A stretch of DNA of 64,000 bases, from NCBI RefSeq assembly GCF_023509035.1, contig NZ_CP075583.1:4960001-5024000 (forward strand). The letters are read 5' to 3'. Origin of the DNA: Janthinobacterium lividum. Lineage in GTDB: Bacteria; Pseudomonadota; Gammaproteobacteria; Burkholderiales; Burkholderiaceae_D. Of this stretch, positions 42,812-54,601 are shown one piece after another (positions within the stretch are counted from its first letter, which is position 1; the number at the start of each line of letters is the position of its first letter). The notes beneath the pieces were generated by a model. The model made no database searches. It was given only the letters and a program-made list of their open reading frames with translations, and had not been told where the DNA came from. Made by a program: the position numbers and the translations under genes.

Positions 42812-44450
42812 ATGCCGACCATTCAGAACAATCTCGCCCACCTGCCCGCCGACTGGTGGCGCAGCGCCGTCATCTACCAGGTTTATCCACGCAGCTTCCT
42901 CGACAGCAATGGCGACGGCATCGGCGACTTGCCCGGCATTACCTCCAAGCTCGACTACATCGCCGCCCTGGGCGCCGACATCGTCTGGATCTCGCCTTTC
43001 TTCACGTCGCCGATGAAAGACTTCGGCTACGACGTGGCCGACTTCTGCGACGTCGATCCCATGTTTGGCACCTTGGCCGATTTCGACCGCCTGGTGGCGC
43101 GCGCCCATGAACTGGGCTTGAAAGTGATGATCGACCAGGTGCTGTCGCACTCGTCCGACAACCACCCGTGGTTCGTGGAAAGCCGCTCCAGCCGCGACAA
43201 TGCCAAGGCCGACTGGTATGTGTGGGCCGACCAGAAACCAGATGGCACGGCGCCGAATAACTGGCTGTCCGTGTTCGGCGGTTCCGCGTGGCAATGGGAG
43301 CCGCGCCGTGGCCAGTACTATCTGCACGATTTCCTCGCGAGCCAGCCCGACCTGAATTTCCACAATCCGGCCGTACAGCAGGCGCAGCTGGACAACCTGC
43401 GTTTCTGGCTGGAACGTGGCGTCGATGGCTTCCGCTTCGATTCCTGCAACTTCCCGTATCACGACCAGCTGCTGCGCGACAATCCGCCAGCCGCGCAGCG
43501 CGACGCCAGCAGCGTGTCGGCCATCAACCCCTACGGCATGCAAGCGCACGTGTACGACAAGACGCAGCCGGAAAACATCGCCTACCTGCAGCGCGTACGC
43601 GCCGTGCTCGATGAATACCAGGCCATTTCCATCGGCGAAGTGGGCGACGACAATGCGCTGGCCACCATGGCCGCCTACACGGGCGCCGACAAGCTGCACA
43701 TGGCTTACAGTTTCAACTTGCTGACGGCGGAGTTTTTCGGCCGCACACATCCGCACGCAAGTCGAGGAATTCGAGGCCCAGGTGGCCGACGGCTGGGCTT
43801 CCTGGTCCGTGGGCAACCACGACAGCGTGCGCGTCATGACGCGCTGGGGCGGCGAGAACCCGTCGCCATCCCTGGCCAAGGTGGTGCTGGCCGTGCAGGC
43901 GGCGTTGAAAGGCACGCCATGCCTGTACCAGGGCGACGAGCTGGCCCTGACGGAAGCGGACATACCTTTCGAGGCGCTGCAAGACCCGTACGGCATCCCG
44001 TTCTGGCCCCAGTTCAAGGGTCGCGACGGCTGCCGCACCCCGATGCCGTGGGTGGCCGATGCACCGCACGGCGGCTTCAGCAGTACCACACCGTGGTTGC
44101 CCGTGCCGCCCGAACACCTCGCGCGCGCCGTCAACGTGGAACAGGACGATGTCGCGTCGCCACTACGCTTTGCGCAAAACATCCTCGCCTGGCGCCGCAC
44201 CCTGCCGCAATTGCTGCGCGGCGACATCGTTTTCTTCGATGCGCCGGAACCCGTGCTGGCCCTGCGCCGCGACTTGCCTGGCCAACCGTCCGTACTGGCT
44301 GCCTTCAATCTGGGCACGGAAGCGGTCACGTTCGCCTGGCCCGATGCGGCGCCAGCGGCCGACCTGGCCGGTCACGGCTTGCCGGGTAACAAAGATGGCC
44401 AACAGATCAGCTTGCCCCCGCATGGCGGCTGGTTCGGCACCTTGGCGTAA
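42812..44450 (+). pseudogene. GH13 alpha-glucosidase, frameshifted by one extra T
   Basis: Intracellular alpha-glucosidase (AglA-like) that would hydrolyse imported maltose and maltodextrins. The N-terminal frame (from 42812) gives the GH13 barrel, VIYQVYPRSFLDSNGDGIGD, with the nucleophile D210 in DGFRFDSCNF and the acid/base E276 in ISIGEVGDD. After AEF at residue 308 the frame is lost. The correct sequence resumes in the +1 frame with the third acid D337 in SVGNHDS and continues to 44450. Removing one T from the five-T run 43733-43737 restores a 545-residue protein. This is either a real inactivating mutation or a homopolymer sequence error; the latter is plausible because the rest of the operon is intact. 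Confidence 0.85.
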
Positions 44451-44538
44451 ATCGCAGGCTTTGGCGGCCATGCCGCCAATTACAATAACGAGCCCCGCGC
44501 ATCAGCGGGGCCAAATTGACAGATTGAGGACGACAGAC

Positions 44539-45624
<1,086 letters not shown>

Positions 45625-45639
45625 CACCCGGCTTTAAGG

Positions 45640-45667
45640 GGCCAGGCGCTACAGGCGCCGCCTGGCC
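45640..45667 (+). terminator. Hairpin between malK and malE
   Basis: GGCCAGGCG and CGCCTGGCC pair perfectly 15 nt after malK. The following TGGTTGTATCGTTT is only weakly T-rich, so it probably attenuates or protects mRNA ends instead of ending all transcription. Confidence 0.5.
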
Positions 45668-45723
45668 TGGTTGTATCGTTTCAGCCTTGATACTTAACAT
45701 AAAAAAAGACACTGGAGATTGAC

Positions 45724-46944
45724 ATGTCCTTCACACACCCGAAACGCAGCTTCATCAAAACCACCCTGATCGCTGCCGCCCTGGCCGGCATCGGCAACCT
45801 GGCCGCCGTCAGCATGGCGAACGCGGCCGAAGCAGGCACCCTCTTGATCTGGATCAATGGCGACAAAGGCTACAAGGGCCTGGCCAAGGTCGGCGAGGAA
45901 TTCACCAAAAAGACGGGCATCAAGGTCGTCGTCGAGCACCCGGAAGATGCACCAAATAAATTCCAGCAAGCAGCCGCCGCCGGCAAGGGCCCGGACATCT
46001 GGATCTGGCCGCATGACCGCATCGGCACCTGGATCGACGCCGGCTTGCTGCAACCATTGACGCCAAGCAAGGAAGCGCGCGCCGCCATCCTGCCGCTGGC
46101 CTGGAACGCCTTCACGGTGGGCGGCAAGACCTGGGGCTACCCGATCTCCATCGAAGCCGTCGCCCTCGTCTACAACAAGGACCTGGTGCCGAATCCGCCG
46201 AAAACCTTCGAGGAAATCGCCGCGCTGGACAAAAAACTGTCTGCGCAAGGCAAGAAAGCCATCCTGTGGGATTACACGAATACCTATTTCACCTGGCCTT
46301 TGCTGGGCGCGGGCGGCGGCTTCCCGTTTGAAGTCAAGGCCGATGGCCGCTACGATGCTGCCAAGACGGGCGTGAACAATGCCGGTTCGCAAGCTGGCGT
46401 GAATGCGCTGATGACCCTGATCAACAGCGGCGCCATGCCGAAGGGCGCCGGCTACGCGGAAATGGAAGCGGGCTTCAACCAGGGCAAGATCGCCATGATG
46501 ATCAACGGCCCATGGTCGTGGGACAACGCACGCAAATCGAAGATCAACTTTGGCGTGGCAACGATTCCTACCGTCGCCGGCAAGGCGGCCACGCCATTCG
46601 TGGGCGTGCTGGGAGCGATGATTTCGAAAGCCAGCCCGAACAAGGACCTGGCCACGGAATTCCTGGAAAACCAGATGCTGCAGCTGAATGGCCTGAAAAC
46701 CATCAACGCCGACGTCCCGCTGGGCACGCCAGCGAACAAGGTGCTGTTCGCGGAATTGAAAGCCAATCCGAACATCCAGGCGACGATGGAAAGCGCCCAA
46801 GCGGGCCGCCCGATGCCAAACAATCCGGAAATGGGCCGCTTCTGGTCGTCGATGCAATCGGCGCTGGAAAACATCACGCAAGGCCGCCAGACGACCAAGG
46901 ATGGCCTGGACGCGGCGGCGAAGCGGATCACGACGGCGAATTAA
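45724..46944 (+). CDS. malE: Maltose/maltodextrin-binding protein MalE
   Basis: Periplasmic receptor of 406 residues. A signal peptide ends near residue 35 ([11 protein letters not shown]). The MalE fold begins [20 protein letters not shown] and continues through [40 protein letters not shown] and [20 protein letters not shown]. These match E. coli MalE blocks closely, so maltose or maltodextrin is the probable ligand. Hairpins precede and follow the gene, a layout that favours high MalE over MalFG. Confidence 0.94.
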   Translation: MSFTHPKRSFIKTTLIAAALAGIGNLAAVSMANAAEAGTLLIWINGDKGYKGLAKVGEEFTKKTGIKVVVEHPEDAPNKFQQAAAAGKGPDIWIWPHDRIGTWIDAGLLQPLTPSKEARAAILPLAWNAFTVGGKTWGYPISIEAVALVYNKDLVPNPPKTFEEIAALDKKLSAQGKKAILWDYTNTYFTWPLLGAGGGFPFEVKADGRYDAAKTGVNNAGSQAGVNALMTLINSGAMPKGAGYAEMEAGFNQGKIAMMINGPWSWDNARKSKINFGVATIPTVAGKAATPFVGVLGAMISKASPNKDLATEFLENQMLQLNGLKTINADVPLGTPANKVLFAELKANPNIQATMESAQAGRPMPNNPEMGRFWSSMQSALENITQGRQTTKDGLDAAAKRITTAN

Positions 46945-46954
46945 GTCATCTCTA

Positions 46955-47001
46955 GGGGCTTGCCCCTGCGGGATCGGCATGCGCGCCCTGGCGCGCATGC
47001 C
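46955..47001 (+). terminator. Two hairpins in the malE-malF gap
   Basis: GGGGC and GCCCC (46955-46966) form a small stem. GGCATGCGCGCC (46976-46987) and GGCGCGCATGCC (46990-47001) form a perfect 12-bp stem with a 2-nt loop. In enterics, REP hairpins at the same place stabilise malE mRNA and lower malFG expression; the same effect is inferred here. Confidence 0.6.
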
Positions 47002-47037
47002 CCCCCGGTCTTTCACCATCTTCACAGGTATCCCATC

Positions 47038-48549
47038 GTGCGCAAGTTTATCGGCCCTACGGTATTGACCATCAGCATGGCGCTGGGTCTGTATCTGCTC
47101 TTCATGTTGTACATTTCCGGCCAGACCATGCTGGCCGCCGTTTTCCTCGGCTTGCTGACCTTGACGATGTTCGTTTTCACGTCGCCGCGCGCCTATGCCT
47201 ACCGTTATCTGTTTCCCGGCATCACGGCGGTGATCGTCTTCGTGCTGCTGCCGATGGTGTACACGGTGTCGATCGGCTTTACCAATTTCAGTTCGCGCAA
47301 TCTGCTCACCTACGAGCGGGCCACGCAATACCTGCTCGACGAGACGCAGCGCGTGGAAAGCGCCGGCTATGCCATGACCGTGCATGCCGACAACAAGGAA
47401 TACCGCTTGCGCCTGGAAAGCCCGGACACAGGTGAAGTGCTGCTGACGCAGCCGCTGGCCCTCAAGCGCGCCGTGCCCCTGAACGTGGAAGTGGCGCCGC
47501 TCGATCCCGTGCAGGCGCCCGTGCTGGCCCCGCCGCTGCCCATCAAGGACATCATCGCCCTGCAAAAGGATTTGAAGCTGCTCACCCTCGTGCTGCCGAA
47601 CAAGATCGAGCTGCGCATGGTGGGCTTGCGCGAATTCGGCCCCGTCGCGCATGTCTACAAGCAATTGCCCGACCAAACCCTGAAGAAAGTCGCCACGGGC
47701 GAATTGGTCAAACCGAACTTCAAGACGGGCTTTTATGAAATGCCGGATGGCACGAAACTGGAGCCGGGTTTCAAGGTCAACGTGGGCTTCGCCAACTTCG
47801 TGAAGATTTTCTCCGATGAAGCGTTCCGCGGTCCCTTCCTGCGCATTTTCGTCTGGACCATCGTCTTCGCCCTGATCAGCGTGGCCACCACGACGGGCCT
47901 GGGCATGGTGCTGGCCGTGCTGCTGAACTGGGATGCGCTGCGCTTCCGCGGCTTGTACCGCACCCTGCTGTTCCTGCCGTACGCCGTGCCGGGCTTCATT
48001 TCCATCCTCGTCTTCAAGGGCTTGTTCAATAACAACTTTGGCGAAATCAACCTGGTGCTCGACGCCCTGTTCGGCATCAAGCCCGCCTGGTTCTCGGACA
48101 CCACCCTGGCCAAGGCCATGATCCTCATCGTCAACACCTGGCTCGGCTACCCCTACATGATGGTGGTGTGCATGGGCTTGATCAAGGCGATCCCGTCGGA
48201 CCTGTACGAAGCCTCGGCCCTGGCCGGCGCGGGACCGCTGACGAATTTCTTCAAGATCACCCTGCCGTTGATCATCAAGCCGCTCACGCCCTTGATGGTG
48301 GCCAGCCTGGGTTTCAACTTCAATAATTTCGTGCTGATCAGTTTGCTGACGGGCGGGCGTCCCGATTTCCTCGACACGACCTTGCCTGCCGGCACGACGG
48401 ACTTGCTGGTGTCCTACACCTACCGCATCGCGTTCGAGGATTCGGGCCAGAACTTTGGCCTGGCCGCCGCCATCTCGACCCTGATCTTCTTCCTCGTGGC
48501 CGCGATTTCGCTGGTCAACATGCGCCTGACGCGCATGAACAAAGCATAA
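47038..48549 (+). CDS. malF: Maltose ABC transporter permease MalF
   Basis: Inner-membrane subunit of 503 residues. The N-terminus has two close membrane segments ([40 protein letters not shown]), then a third ([20 protein letters not shown]). A large periplasmic domain of about 170 residues follows (the P2-like loop that touches MalE), then the permease core with the EAA loop [20 protein letters not shown]. It starts at GTG 47038; no ATG in the frame gives the membrane start. It is 10 nt before malG. Confidence 0.92.
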   Translation: MRKFIGPTVLTISMALGLYLLFMLYISGQTMLAAVFLGLLTLTMFVFTSPRAYAYRYLFPGITAVIVFVLLPMVYTVSIGFTNFSSRNLLTYERATQYLLDETQRVESAGYAMTVHADNKEYRLRLESPDTGEVLLTQPLALKRAVPLNVEVAPLDPVQAPVLAPPLPIKDIIALQKDLKLLTLVLPNKIELRMVGLREFGPVAHVYKQLPDQTLKKVATGELVKPNFKTGFYEMPDGTKLEPGFKVNVGFANFVKIFSDEAFRGPFLRIFVWTIVFALISVATTTGLGMVLAVLLNWDALRFRGLYRTLLFLPYAVPGFISILVFKGLFNNNFGEINLVLDALFGIKPAWFSDTTLAKAMILIVNTWLGYPYMMVVCMGLIKAIPSDLYEASALAGAGPLTNFFKITLPLIIKPLTPLMVASLGFNFNNFVLISLLTGGRPDFLDTTLPAGTTDLLVSYTYRIAFEDSGQNFGLAAAISTLIFFLVAAISLVNMRLTRMNKA

Positions 48550-48559
48550 AGGACAGACC

Positions 48560-49450
48560 ATGGCTATCGTTGTCGACCGTTCCAACCGCTGGCGCATCCT
48601 GGCGGCCCACGTCGCCGTGATCGCGCTGATCGCGCTGGTGATGTTCCCCTTCCTGATGATTTTGTCGATCTCCCTGCGGCCCGGCAATTTCGCCTCGGGC
48701 AGCCTGATACCGCCCGAAATCAGCTTCGAGCACTGGCGCTTGGCGCTGGGCATGTCTTACCAGGCGCCCAACGGCACCCTGGTCGAACCGGACTTCCCCG
48801 TGCTGCTGTGGTTGTGGAATTCCATCAAGGTGGCCAGCATGAGCGCCACCGTCACCGTGCTGCTGTCGACCACTTGCGCATATGCGTTCGCACGCATGCA
48901 GTTCCGCTTCAAGTCGCAAACCCTGTCCGCGCTGATGCTGCTGCAGATGTTCCCCGCCGTGCTGGCCCTGGTGGCCATCTACGCCATCTTCGATGTGCTG
49001 GGCAGCTACGTGCCATGGCTGGGCATCGACCACCACGGCAGCCTGGTGCTGGCCTACACGGGCGGCATCGCCCTGCATATCTGGACCATCAAGGGCTACT
49101 ATCAAACCATCCCCGTCGAAATCGAAGAAGCGGCCAAGGTCGACGGCGCCACGCAGTGGCAAGCGTTCATCTACGTGCTGCTGCCGATGACGGTGCCCAT
49201 TCTGATGGTGGTATTCCTGCTGTCGTTCATCGGCGCCATCATCGAATACCCGATCGCCTCCGTGCTGCTGCATGAACAGAACAACCTGACCCTGGCCGTC
49301 GGTTCGAAACTGTTCCTGTACGAGCAAAAATACCTGTGGGGCGACTTCGCCGCGGCAGCCATCTTGTCCGGCTTGCCCATCACGGCCGTGTTCCTGCTGG
49401 CGCAAAAATGGATGATCTCCGGCCTGACGGCTGGCGGCGTGAAGGGTTGA
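48560..49450 (+). CDS. malG: Maltose ABC transporter permease MalG
   Basis: Second permease subunit, 296 residues with six membrane segments. The EAA loop [20 protein letters not shown] and the ending [20 protein letters not shown] are MalG hallmarks. The first membrane segment ([20 protein letters not shown]) and the periplasmic [14 protein letters not shown] fit the family. It starts 10 nt after malF with GGACAGACC in front and is followed 2 nt later by the amylase gene. With MalF, MalK2 and MalE it forms the maltodextrin importer. Confidence 0.93.
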   Translation: MAIVVDRSNRWRILAAHVAVIALIALVMFPFLMILSISLRPGNFASGSLIPPEISFEHWRLALGMSYQAPNGTLVEPDFPVLLWLWNSIKVASMSATVTVLLSTTCAYAFARMQFRFKSQTLSALMLLQMFPAVLALVAIYAIFDVLGSYVPWLGIDHHGSLVLAYTGGIALHIWTIKGYYQTIPVEIEEAAKVDGATQWQAFIYVLLPMTVPILMVVFLLSFIGAIIEYPIASVLLHEQNNLTLAVGSKLFLYEQKYLWGDFAAAAILSGLPITAVFLLAQKWMISGLTAGGVKG

Positions 49451-49452
49451 CC

Positions 49453-51093
49453 ATGCGCAGCCCCCTGACTACGCTGGCCGCCCTGCTCCTGTGCGCTTCG
49501 GCGCAGGCAGGGAGCTTCGCTGAAAATCCCATCGTCTACTTTGCCGTGACGGACCGTTTCGCCAACGGCAATCCCGGCAACGACCACAGTTATGGCCGCG
49601 CCGCCGACCCGCAAGGCGGCGACGTGGGCAGTTTTCACGGCGGCGACATCGCTGGCATCACACAGCAACTGAAAGCCGGCTACTTCCGCGACCTGGGCGT
49701 CAACGCCCTGTGGATTACGGCGCCGTATGAACAGATCCACGGCTGGGTGGTGGGCGGCAAGCAGCAATTCCAGCACTATGCCTACCACGGCTACTGGGCG
49801 CTCGACTACACGACCATGGATGCCAACATGGGCACGCGCGAAGAATTGCGCGAGATGATAGACGCGGCCCACGCGCAAGGCATCCGCGTGCTGTTCGACG
49901 TGGTGCTGAACCATCCCGGTTACGCGGACTTGCGCACCCTGGCGCAATACAAGGTGCCTGTGCTGTGGCCGGGCCATGAAAAGGCCGTGCTGCGCGACTA
50001 TCACAGCTTCATCGACTACAACAACTTCGAATTCAAGCAGTGGTGGGGCCCGGACTGGGTGCGCGCGGGCTTGCCCGGCTATACCGACGGCGGCAAGGAT
50101 GATTTCACCATGCAGCTGGCCTACCTGCCCGACTTCCGCACGGAAAGCGGCAAGGCCGTGGGCTTGCCGCCTATCCTGCAGCGCAAGGCCGACACGCGCG
50201 CCGTCGCCCTGCCCGACACCACCGTGCGCGCCTACCTGGTCCACTGGCTGGCCGACTGGGTGCGCGAATTCGGCGTCGACGGTTTCAGGGCCGACACCGT
50301 CAAGCATGTGGAGCCGGCCAGCTGGCTGGCCCTGCGCGCGGCCGCCACCGATGCACTGAAAGACTGGAAGGCGCGCCATCCCGAGCAGAAAATCGACGAC
50401 GCGCCATTCTGGATGACGGGCGAAGCGTGGGGCCACGGCCCCGAGCGCAGCAGCTGGCATGACGCCGGTTTCGACTCGATGATCAATTTCGACTTTCAAA
50501 ACCGTGCGGCCGGCGACTGGAAAAGCATCGACGGCGTGTACCGCCAATACGCAGGCTTGCTGGGCAAGCGCATTGACAATGCACCCCGCTACGACATCCT
50601 GTCGTACATCTCCTCGCACGACACCAGCCTGTTCCCGCGCGACCGGCTGAAACATGGCTTGTCCGCCCTGCTGCTGGCGCCGGGCGGGGTGCAACTGTTC
50701 TATGGCGATGAAAGCGCGCGCCTACCTGGCGCCGCGCCCATCGGCGATGAACAGCAGGCTACGCGTTCCGACATGAACTGGAGCACGATGGATGCGGCCA
50801 CCCTCGCGCATGCGCGCAAGCTGGGCCAGTTCCGCCTGCGCCACCCTGCCCTGGCGCGCGGCGAGCACAGATTCATCCATGAACAGCCATATGCCTTCGC
50901 CCGCGTGATGGATGGCGACGCCGTCATCGCCGTGCCCGAGGCGCAAGGCGCGCTCGCACTGAAAGTGCACGGCGTCTTCGCCAATGGCACCAGTGTGCGC
51001 GACGCCTACACCAATCAAAACTACATCGTCAAAGATGGCGCCGTCGCGGTGAACGCGGCCGGCACCGTCCTGCTGGAGAAAGCTGCACCATGA
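49453..51093 (+). CDS. Exported alpha-amylase (GH13)
   Basis: Periplasmic or secreted enzyme that cuts maltodextrins or starch into transportable pieces. It has 546 residues with a short signal peptide (MRSPLTTLAALLLCASAQAG). GH13 motifs: VVLNHPGY (region I), DGFRADTVKH with the nucleophile D281, TGEAWGHGP with the acid/base E324, and SSHDT with D390. The start segment VYFAVTDRFANGNPGNDHSY is typical of calcium-binding amylases of the MalS/cyclomaltodextrinase-like groups. It begins 2 nt after malG and its stop overlaps the next gene by 4 nt. Confidence 0.9.
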   Translation: MRSPLTTLAALLLCASAQAGSFAENPIVYFAVTDRFANGNPGNDHSYGRAADPQGGDVGSFHGGDIAGITQQLKAGYFRDLGVNALWITAPYEQIHGWVVGGKQQFQHYAYHGYWALDYTTMDANMGTREELREMIDAAHAQGIRVLFDVVLNHPGYADLRTLAQYKVPVLWPGHEKAVLRDYHSFIDYNNFEFKQWWGPDWVRAGLPGYTDGGKDDFTMQLAYLPDFRTESGKAVGLPPILQRKADTRAVALPDTTVRAYLVHWLADWVREFGVDGFRADTVKHVEPASWLALRAAATDALKDWKARHPEQKIDDAPFWMTGEAWGHGPERSSWHDAGFDSMINFDFQNRAAGDWKSIDGVYRQYAGLLGKRIDNAPRYDILSYISSHDTSLFPRDRLKHGLSALLLAPGGVQLFYGDESARLPGAAPIGDEQQATRSDMNWSTMDAATLAHARKLGQFRLRHPALARGEHRFIHEQPYAFARVMDGDAVIAVPEAQGALALKVHGVFANGTSVRDAYTNQNYIVKDGAVAVNAAGTVLLEKAAP

Positions 51094-52001
51094 GTACTTA
51101 TGACATTCTAGTGGTCGGCGGCGCCGGCATCGACACAATAGTGCGCGTCCCTTCCCTGCAATTGCCCGTGGCCGATTCGCTGCACGTGCCGCCCATCCAC
51201 GACTATGTGGCGCACACGGGCAATGGCGTGGCGCTGGGCTGCCATGCGCTGGGCCTGCGCTGCAAGTTCATCGACTTCATCGGCGACGATGCGCAAGGCG
51301 CAGCCATCCTGCAGCGCTACAAGGATGCAAAACTCGACTTTTCACATCTCGTCGAACCCTCGGGCACGCGGCGCAGCGTCAACCTGGTCGACCCGCAAGG
51401 GCGCAGACTGTCGTTGTACGACGGCCGCCATCCGGAAGACGTGCGCATGCCGCCCAACTTCTACCTGCCCTACCTGGGCCCGGCCCGCCACGCGCACTTT
51501 TCCATCATGGGCTGGGTGGCCGAGCTGTTCGACGATGCGCAAGTGTGCCGCACCACGGTGTCGACCGACCTGCACGACTGGGATGGCGTCAACCCGCACC
51601 ACAGGACATTCGCGCTGCGCGCCGACCTGGTATTCCTCAGCACGGCCGCACTGGGCGAACGCACGGAGTCCGTCATGCGCGCGATTGTCTCGGAAGGCCG
51701 CGCGCAAGCCGTGGTGGCCATGGCCGGAGCGGATGGCGCCTACCTGCTGGAACGGGGCAACGCGTCCGTGCGCCACTATCCGACGGCAGGCTTGAAATTG
51801 CCCGTGGTGGACACGAATGGCGCCGGCGATTCGTTTGTCGCCGCCTTCCTGCACGCCTGGCTGGGCGATGCAGGCCTGGACACTGCCATGCGCCGCGGCG
51901 CCATCGGCGGCGCGTTTGCCTGCGCGCAGCACGGCACGCATGAACGGTTTATCGGGCTGGCAGAGCTGCATGACTTATATCAAGACAGCACTAGCTTATG
52001 A
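51090..52001 (+). CDS. PfkB-family sugar kinase
   Basis: Ribokinase-like carbohydrate kinase of 303 residues. It shows MSTYDILVVGGAGIDTIVRV at the start, HTGNGVALGCHALGL (PfkB motif 1 region), and the ATP-site/catalytic motif DTNGAGDS at 241-248 with the base D247. The ATG overlaps the amylase stop by 4 nt, so it is the last gene of the maltose operon. Its sugar is not known; glucose released from maltose is the simplest guess, and a nucleoside or fructose is possible because PfkB specificity is hard to read from sequence. Confidence 0.85.
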   Translation: MSTYDILVVGGAGIDTIVRVPSLQLPVADSLHVPPIHDYVAHTGNGVALGCHALGLRCKFIDFIGDDAQGAAILQRYKDAKLDFSHLVEPSGTRRSVNLVDPQGRRLSLYDGRHPEDVRMPPNFYLPYLGPARHAHFSIMGWVAELFDDAQVCRTTVSTDLHDWDGVNPHHRTFALRADLVFLSTAALGERTESVMRAIVSEGRAQAVVAMAGADGAYLLERGNASVRHYPTAGLKLPVVDTNGAGDSFVAAFLHAWLGDAGLDTAMRRGAIGGAFACAQHGTHERFIGLAELHDLYQDSTSL

Positions 52002-52095
52002 CTTAATATTCTATCAAGCGTAGCATCGAGCTAACGGGCGCATGGCACAATGGCTGCGGATTTCACCATCGCAGACCATTCGAACCGGAGACCAT

Positions 52096-53382
52096 ATGAG
52101 AATCGAAACCCTGGCCGTGCACGCCGGCTACACCCCCGACCCGACCACCAAGGCCGCCGCCGTCCCCATCTACCAGACGGTGGCCTACGCCTTCGACAAT
52201 GCCCAGCATGGCGCCGACCTGTTCGATCTCAAGGTGGCCGGCAATATCTACACGCGCATCATGAACCCGACGCAGGACGTGCTGGAAAAACGCGTCGCGG
52301 CGCTGGAAGGCGGCGTGGCCGCGCTGGCCGTGGCGTCGGGCATGGCGGCGATCACCTACGCGATCCAGACCATCGCCGAAGCGGGCGACAATTTCATCTC
52401 CGCCAGCCAGCTGTATGGCGGCACCTACAACCTGTTTGCCCACACCCTGCCGCAGATCGGCATCGAAGTGCGCTTCGCCGATGCGCGCCAGCCCGAGACC
52501 TTCGCCGCCCTGATCGATGCGCGCACCAAGGCCATCTTTTGCGAATCGATCGGCAACCCGCTGGGCAATGTCACCGATGTAGCGAAACTGGCCGAAATCG
52601 CGCACGCGCACGGCATTCCGCTGATCGTCGATAACACGGTGCCCAGCCCATACCTGTTCCGCCCCATCGAGCACGGCGCCGACATCGTCGTCCATTCGCT
52701 GACCAAATACCTGGGCGGCCACGGCACCACCGTGGGCGGCGCCATCGTCGACAGCGGCAAGTTTCCATGGGCCGAACACAAGGAACGCTTCAAGCGCCTG
52801 AACGAACCGGACGTGTCGTATCACGGCGTCGTCTACACGGAAGCGTTCGGCCCCGCCGCCTTCATCGGCCGCGCCAGAGTCGTCCCGCTGCGTAATATGG
52901 GCGCGGCGATTTCACCCTTGAGCGCCTTCCAGCTGATCCAGGGCATCGAGACCCTGGCCCTGCGCATGGACCGCATCTGCGACAACACGCTGGCCCTGGC
53001 CAAACACCTGAAACAGCATCCGAAAGTCGCGTGGGTCAACTACGCAGGCCTGGAAGACCACCCGGACCACGCGCTGGTGAAAAAATACATGAACGGCCGC
53101 GCCTCGGGCATTTTGTCCTTCGGCCTGAAACTGGCCGCCGGCGAGGATCCGCGCGCGGCCGGCGCCCGCGTGCTCGACGCCCTGCAACTGTTTACGCGCC
53201 TGGTCAACATCGGCGACGCCAAGTCGCTGGCCACCCACCCGGCCTCCACCACGCACCGCCAGCTCAATCCCGAAGAACTGGCCAAGGCGGGCGTGTCCGA
53301 AGACATGCTGCGCCTGTCCGTGGGCATCGAGCATATCGACGACTTGCGCGAAGATCTGGAGCAGGCCTTGAACGCGGCCTGA
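52096..53382 (+). CDS. metY: O-acetylhomoserine sulfhydrylase (MetY)
   Basis: PLP enzyme that makes homocysteine from O-acetylhomoserine and sulfide (direct sulfhydrylation); relatives also accept O-acetylserine. The 428-residue product has MRIETLAVHAGYTPDPTTKA, YTRIMNPTQDVLEKRVAALE, ASGMAAITYAIQTIA, the PLP-contacting D179 in IPLIVDNTVPSPYLF, and the Schiff-base lysine K204 in HSLTKYLGGHGTTVGG. GGAG precedes ATG 52096; the frame to 52042 is an extension. It stands alone, 94 bp after the kinase gene. The 184-bp gap after it shows only a CCCTGC/GCAGGG stem. Confidence 0.92.
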   Translation: MRIETLAVHAGYTPDPTTKAAAVPIYQTVAYAFDNAQHGADLFDLKVAGNIYTRIMNPTQDVLEKRVAALEGGVAALAVASGMAAITYAIQTIAEAGDNFISASQLYGGTYNLFAHTLPQIGIEVRFADARQPETFAALIDARTKAIFCESIGNPLGNVTDVAKLAEIAHAHGIPLIVDNTVPSPYLFRPIEHGADIVVHSLTKYLGGHGTTVGGAIVDSGKFPWAEHKERFKRLNEPDVSYHGVVYTEAFGPAAFIGRARVVPLRNMGAAISPLSAFQLIQGIETLALRMDRICDNTLALAKHLKQHPKVAWVNYAGLEDHPDHALVKKYMNGRASGILSFGLKLAAGEDPRAAGARVLDALQLFTRLVNIGDAKSLATHPASTTHRQLNPEELAKAGVSEDMLRLSVGIEHIDDLREDLEQALNAA

Positions 53383-53566
53383 GGCCCTGCCTCAAGCCGC
53401 CCGCAGGGGAATTCATGCCATCATCGACGGCATGAAGACCCCTACCTATTGCCAAGCGCCTGCGCCGGCAAGATAGCAATCCGGATCAGGCCATGTGCAA
53501 TGCCGGGACGAGCGCCCGTGCTTCGAGCGCTACTCCGCCGCCACGGCGATGGACCCGGCCACCGCA

Positions 53567-54601
53567 TCATGCTGCCGCCAACACTTGTGCCACCTGTTTG
53601 ACCCTCTCGGCCACCGAACCTGACACCTTGACAAAAGCGATCCCCCGCCGCGCCAGTTCGTCCTGGTACCAGGCATGCTGGCGCGCGCGGAAATCCTCGT
53701 CGCGGCGCGTGCCGTCCTGGATGAACGGGAAATCGGGGGCGCAAAGCAACACCAGGTCATAGCGGTGTTCGGCCAGCTGCGCCAGTTCCTGCTCGGCCCT
53801 GCCGAACATCTCGACGCAGTAAAAATACGTCGTCATGGGCGAGGTATCGCAAAACAGCCAGCGCCGCGCAGCCAATAGCGCCTGTGCTTCGCGCCGCAGC
53901 TGTTCCCGGCCGATCTTCAGCAGATCATCATAGGCCAGCACGCCATCCTGGCTTTCCCACAGTTCGCGGCCATATTCGGCCACCCATTCCGTCTCGAAAT
54001 GCCGCGCCAGCGCCTGCGTCAAGGTCGTCTTGCCGCTCGATTCGCCACCGAGCACGCACACGCGCATGACGAAATCGGCGCGCACGATGGGTGACAGGAA
54101 GGCGCTGTGCGCATGCGGGTCTTGCCTCACCCTGGTGCCCGATACGGGCACCACAGTTCTCGCCTGGTCCACGCTGACGTGCGCCAGTGGCCCGCTTGCA
54201 AAATGCCGTTCCAGCACCCGCGCAAAGCCAGGACCGTAATCCTCGCTGGTGAAGACGGCATCGACGGGCAAGTCCAGCACCGTCCAGCACAGCCAGCCCA
54301 TGAAGTGACGGTGCTCGTCGCCATCGGCGTCGTTGTGCGGCAGTACGCGCGCCGGCATGTCGCGCCCCGCACACAGGGCGGCCAGGCGCGCATCGTCCAG
54401 CACGACGATCACAGCCTGGGGAAATTGCGTCCGTAGCCACCGTTCCCGACGCGCCGGTCCCAGGCCGGGAAATTCGGGCTTGGTGTAGCTGACCAGCAGC
54501 AGCTCTTCGCAGGCCTCCTGCGCACGATTGATCAACAGTTCGTGGCCCTTGTGCAGCGGGCAAAATTTGCCCACCACGAGGCCGCGTTTATAAAGGTTCA
54601 T
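53567..54601 (-). CDS. nadR: NadR-like bifunctional NMN adenylyltransferase/ribosylnicotinamide kinase
   Basis: The 344-residue protein joins a nucleotidyltransferase domain (GKFCPLHKGH at 11-20, the NMNAT signature; SGTRVR at 154-159) to a P-loop kinase domain (GGESSGKT at 185-192, then LARHFETEWVAEYGRELWES). It would phosphorylate nicotinamide riboside and turn NMN into NAD. The enteric N-terminal repressor helix-turn-helix is absent, so it is an enzyme only. Its ATG overlaps the stop of the ligase gene by 4 nt: it is the last gene of the MoxR-VWA operon, an unexpected place for a NAD salvage enzyme. Confidence 0.88.
   Translation of the reverse strand: MNLYKRGLVVGKFCPLHKGHELLINRAQEACEELLLVSYTKPEFPGLGPARRERWLRTQFPQAVIVVLDDARLAALCAGRDMPARVLPHNDADGDEHRHFMGWLCWTVLDLPVDAVFTSEDYGPGFARVLERHFASGPLAHVSVDQARTVVPVSGTRVRQDPHAHSAFLSPIVRADFVMRVCVLGGESSGKTTLTQALARHFETEWVAEYGRELWESQDGVLAYDDLLKIGREQLRREAQALLAARRWLFCDTSPMTTYFYCVEMFGRAEQELAQLAEHRYDLVLLCAPDFPFIQDGTRRDEDFRARQHAWYQDELARRGIAFVKVSGSVAERVKQVAQVLAAA

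Noticed and set aside
45694..48753. A 1019-codon open frame on the minus strand across malE and malF
   Set aside because: It is antisense to two certain genes, rich in Gln/Arg/His as expected for a shadow frame in GC-rich DNA, and has no recognisable domain.
52002..52095. Possible SAM or other riboswitch upstream of metY
   Set aside because: Only 94 bp are available and I see no conserved paired elements of a known riboswitch.
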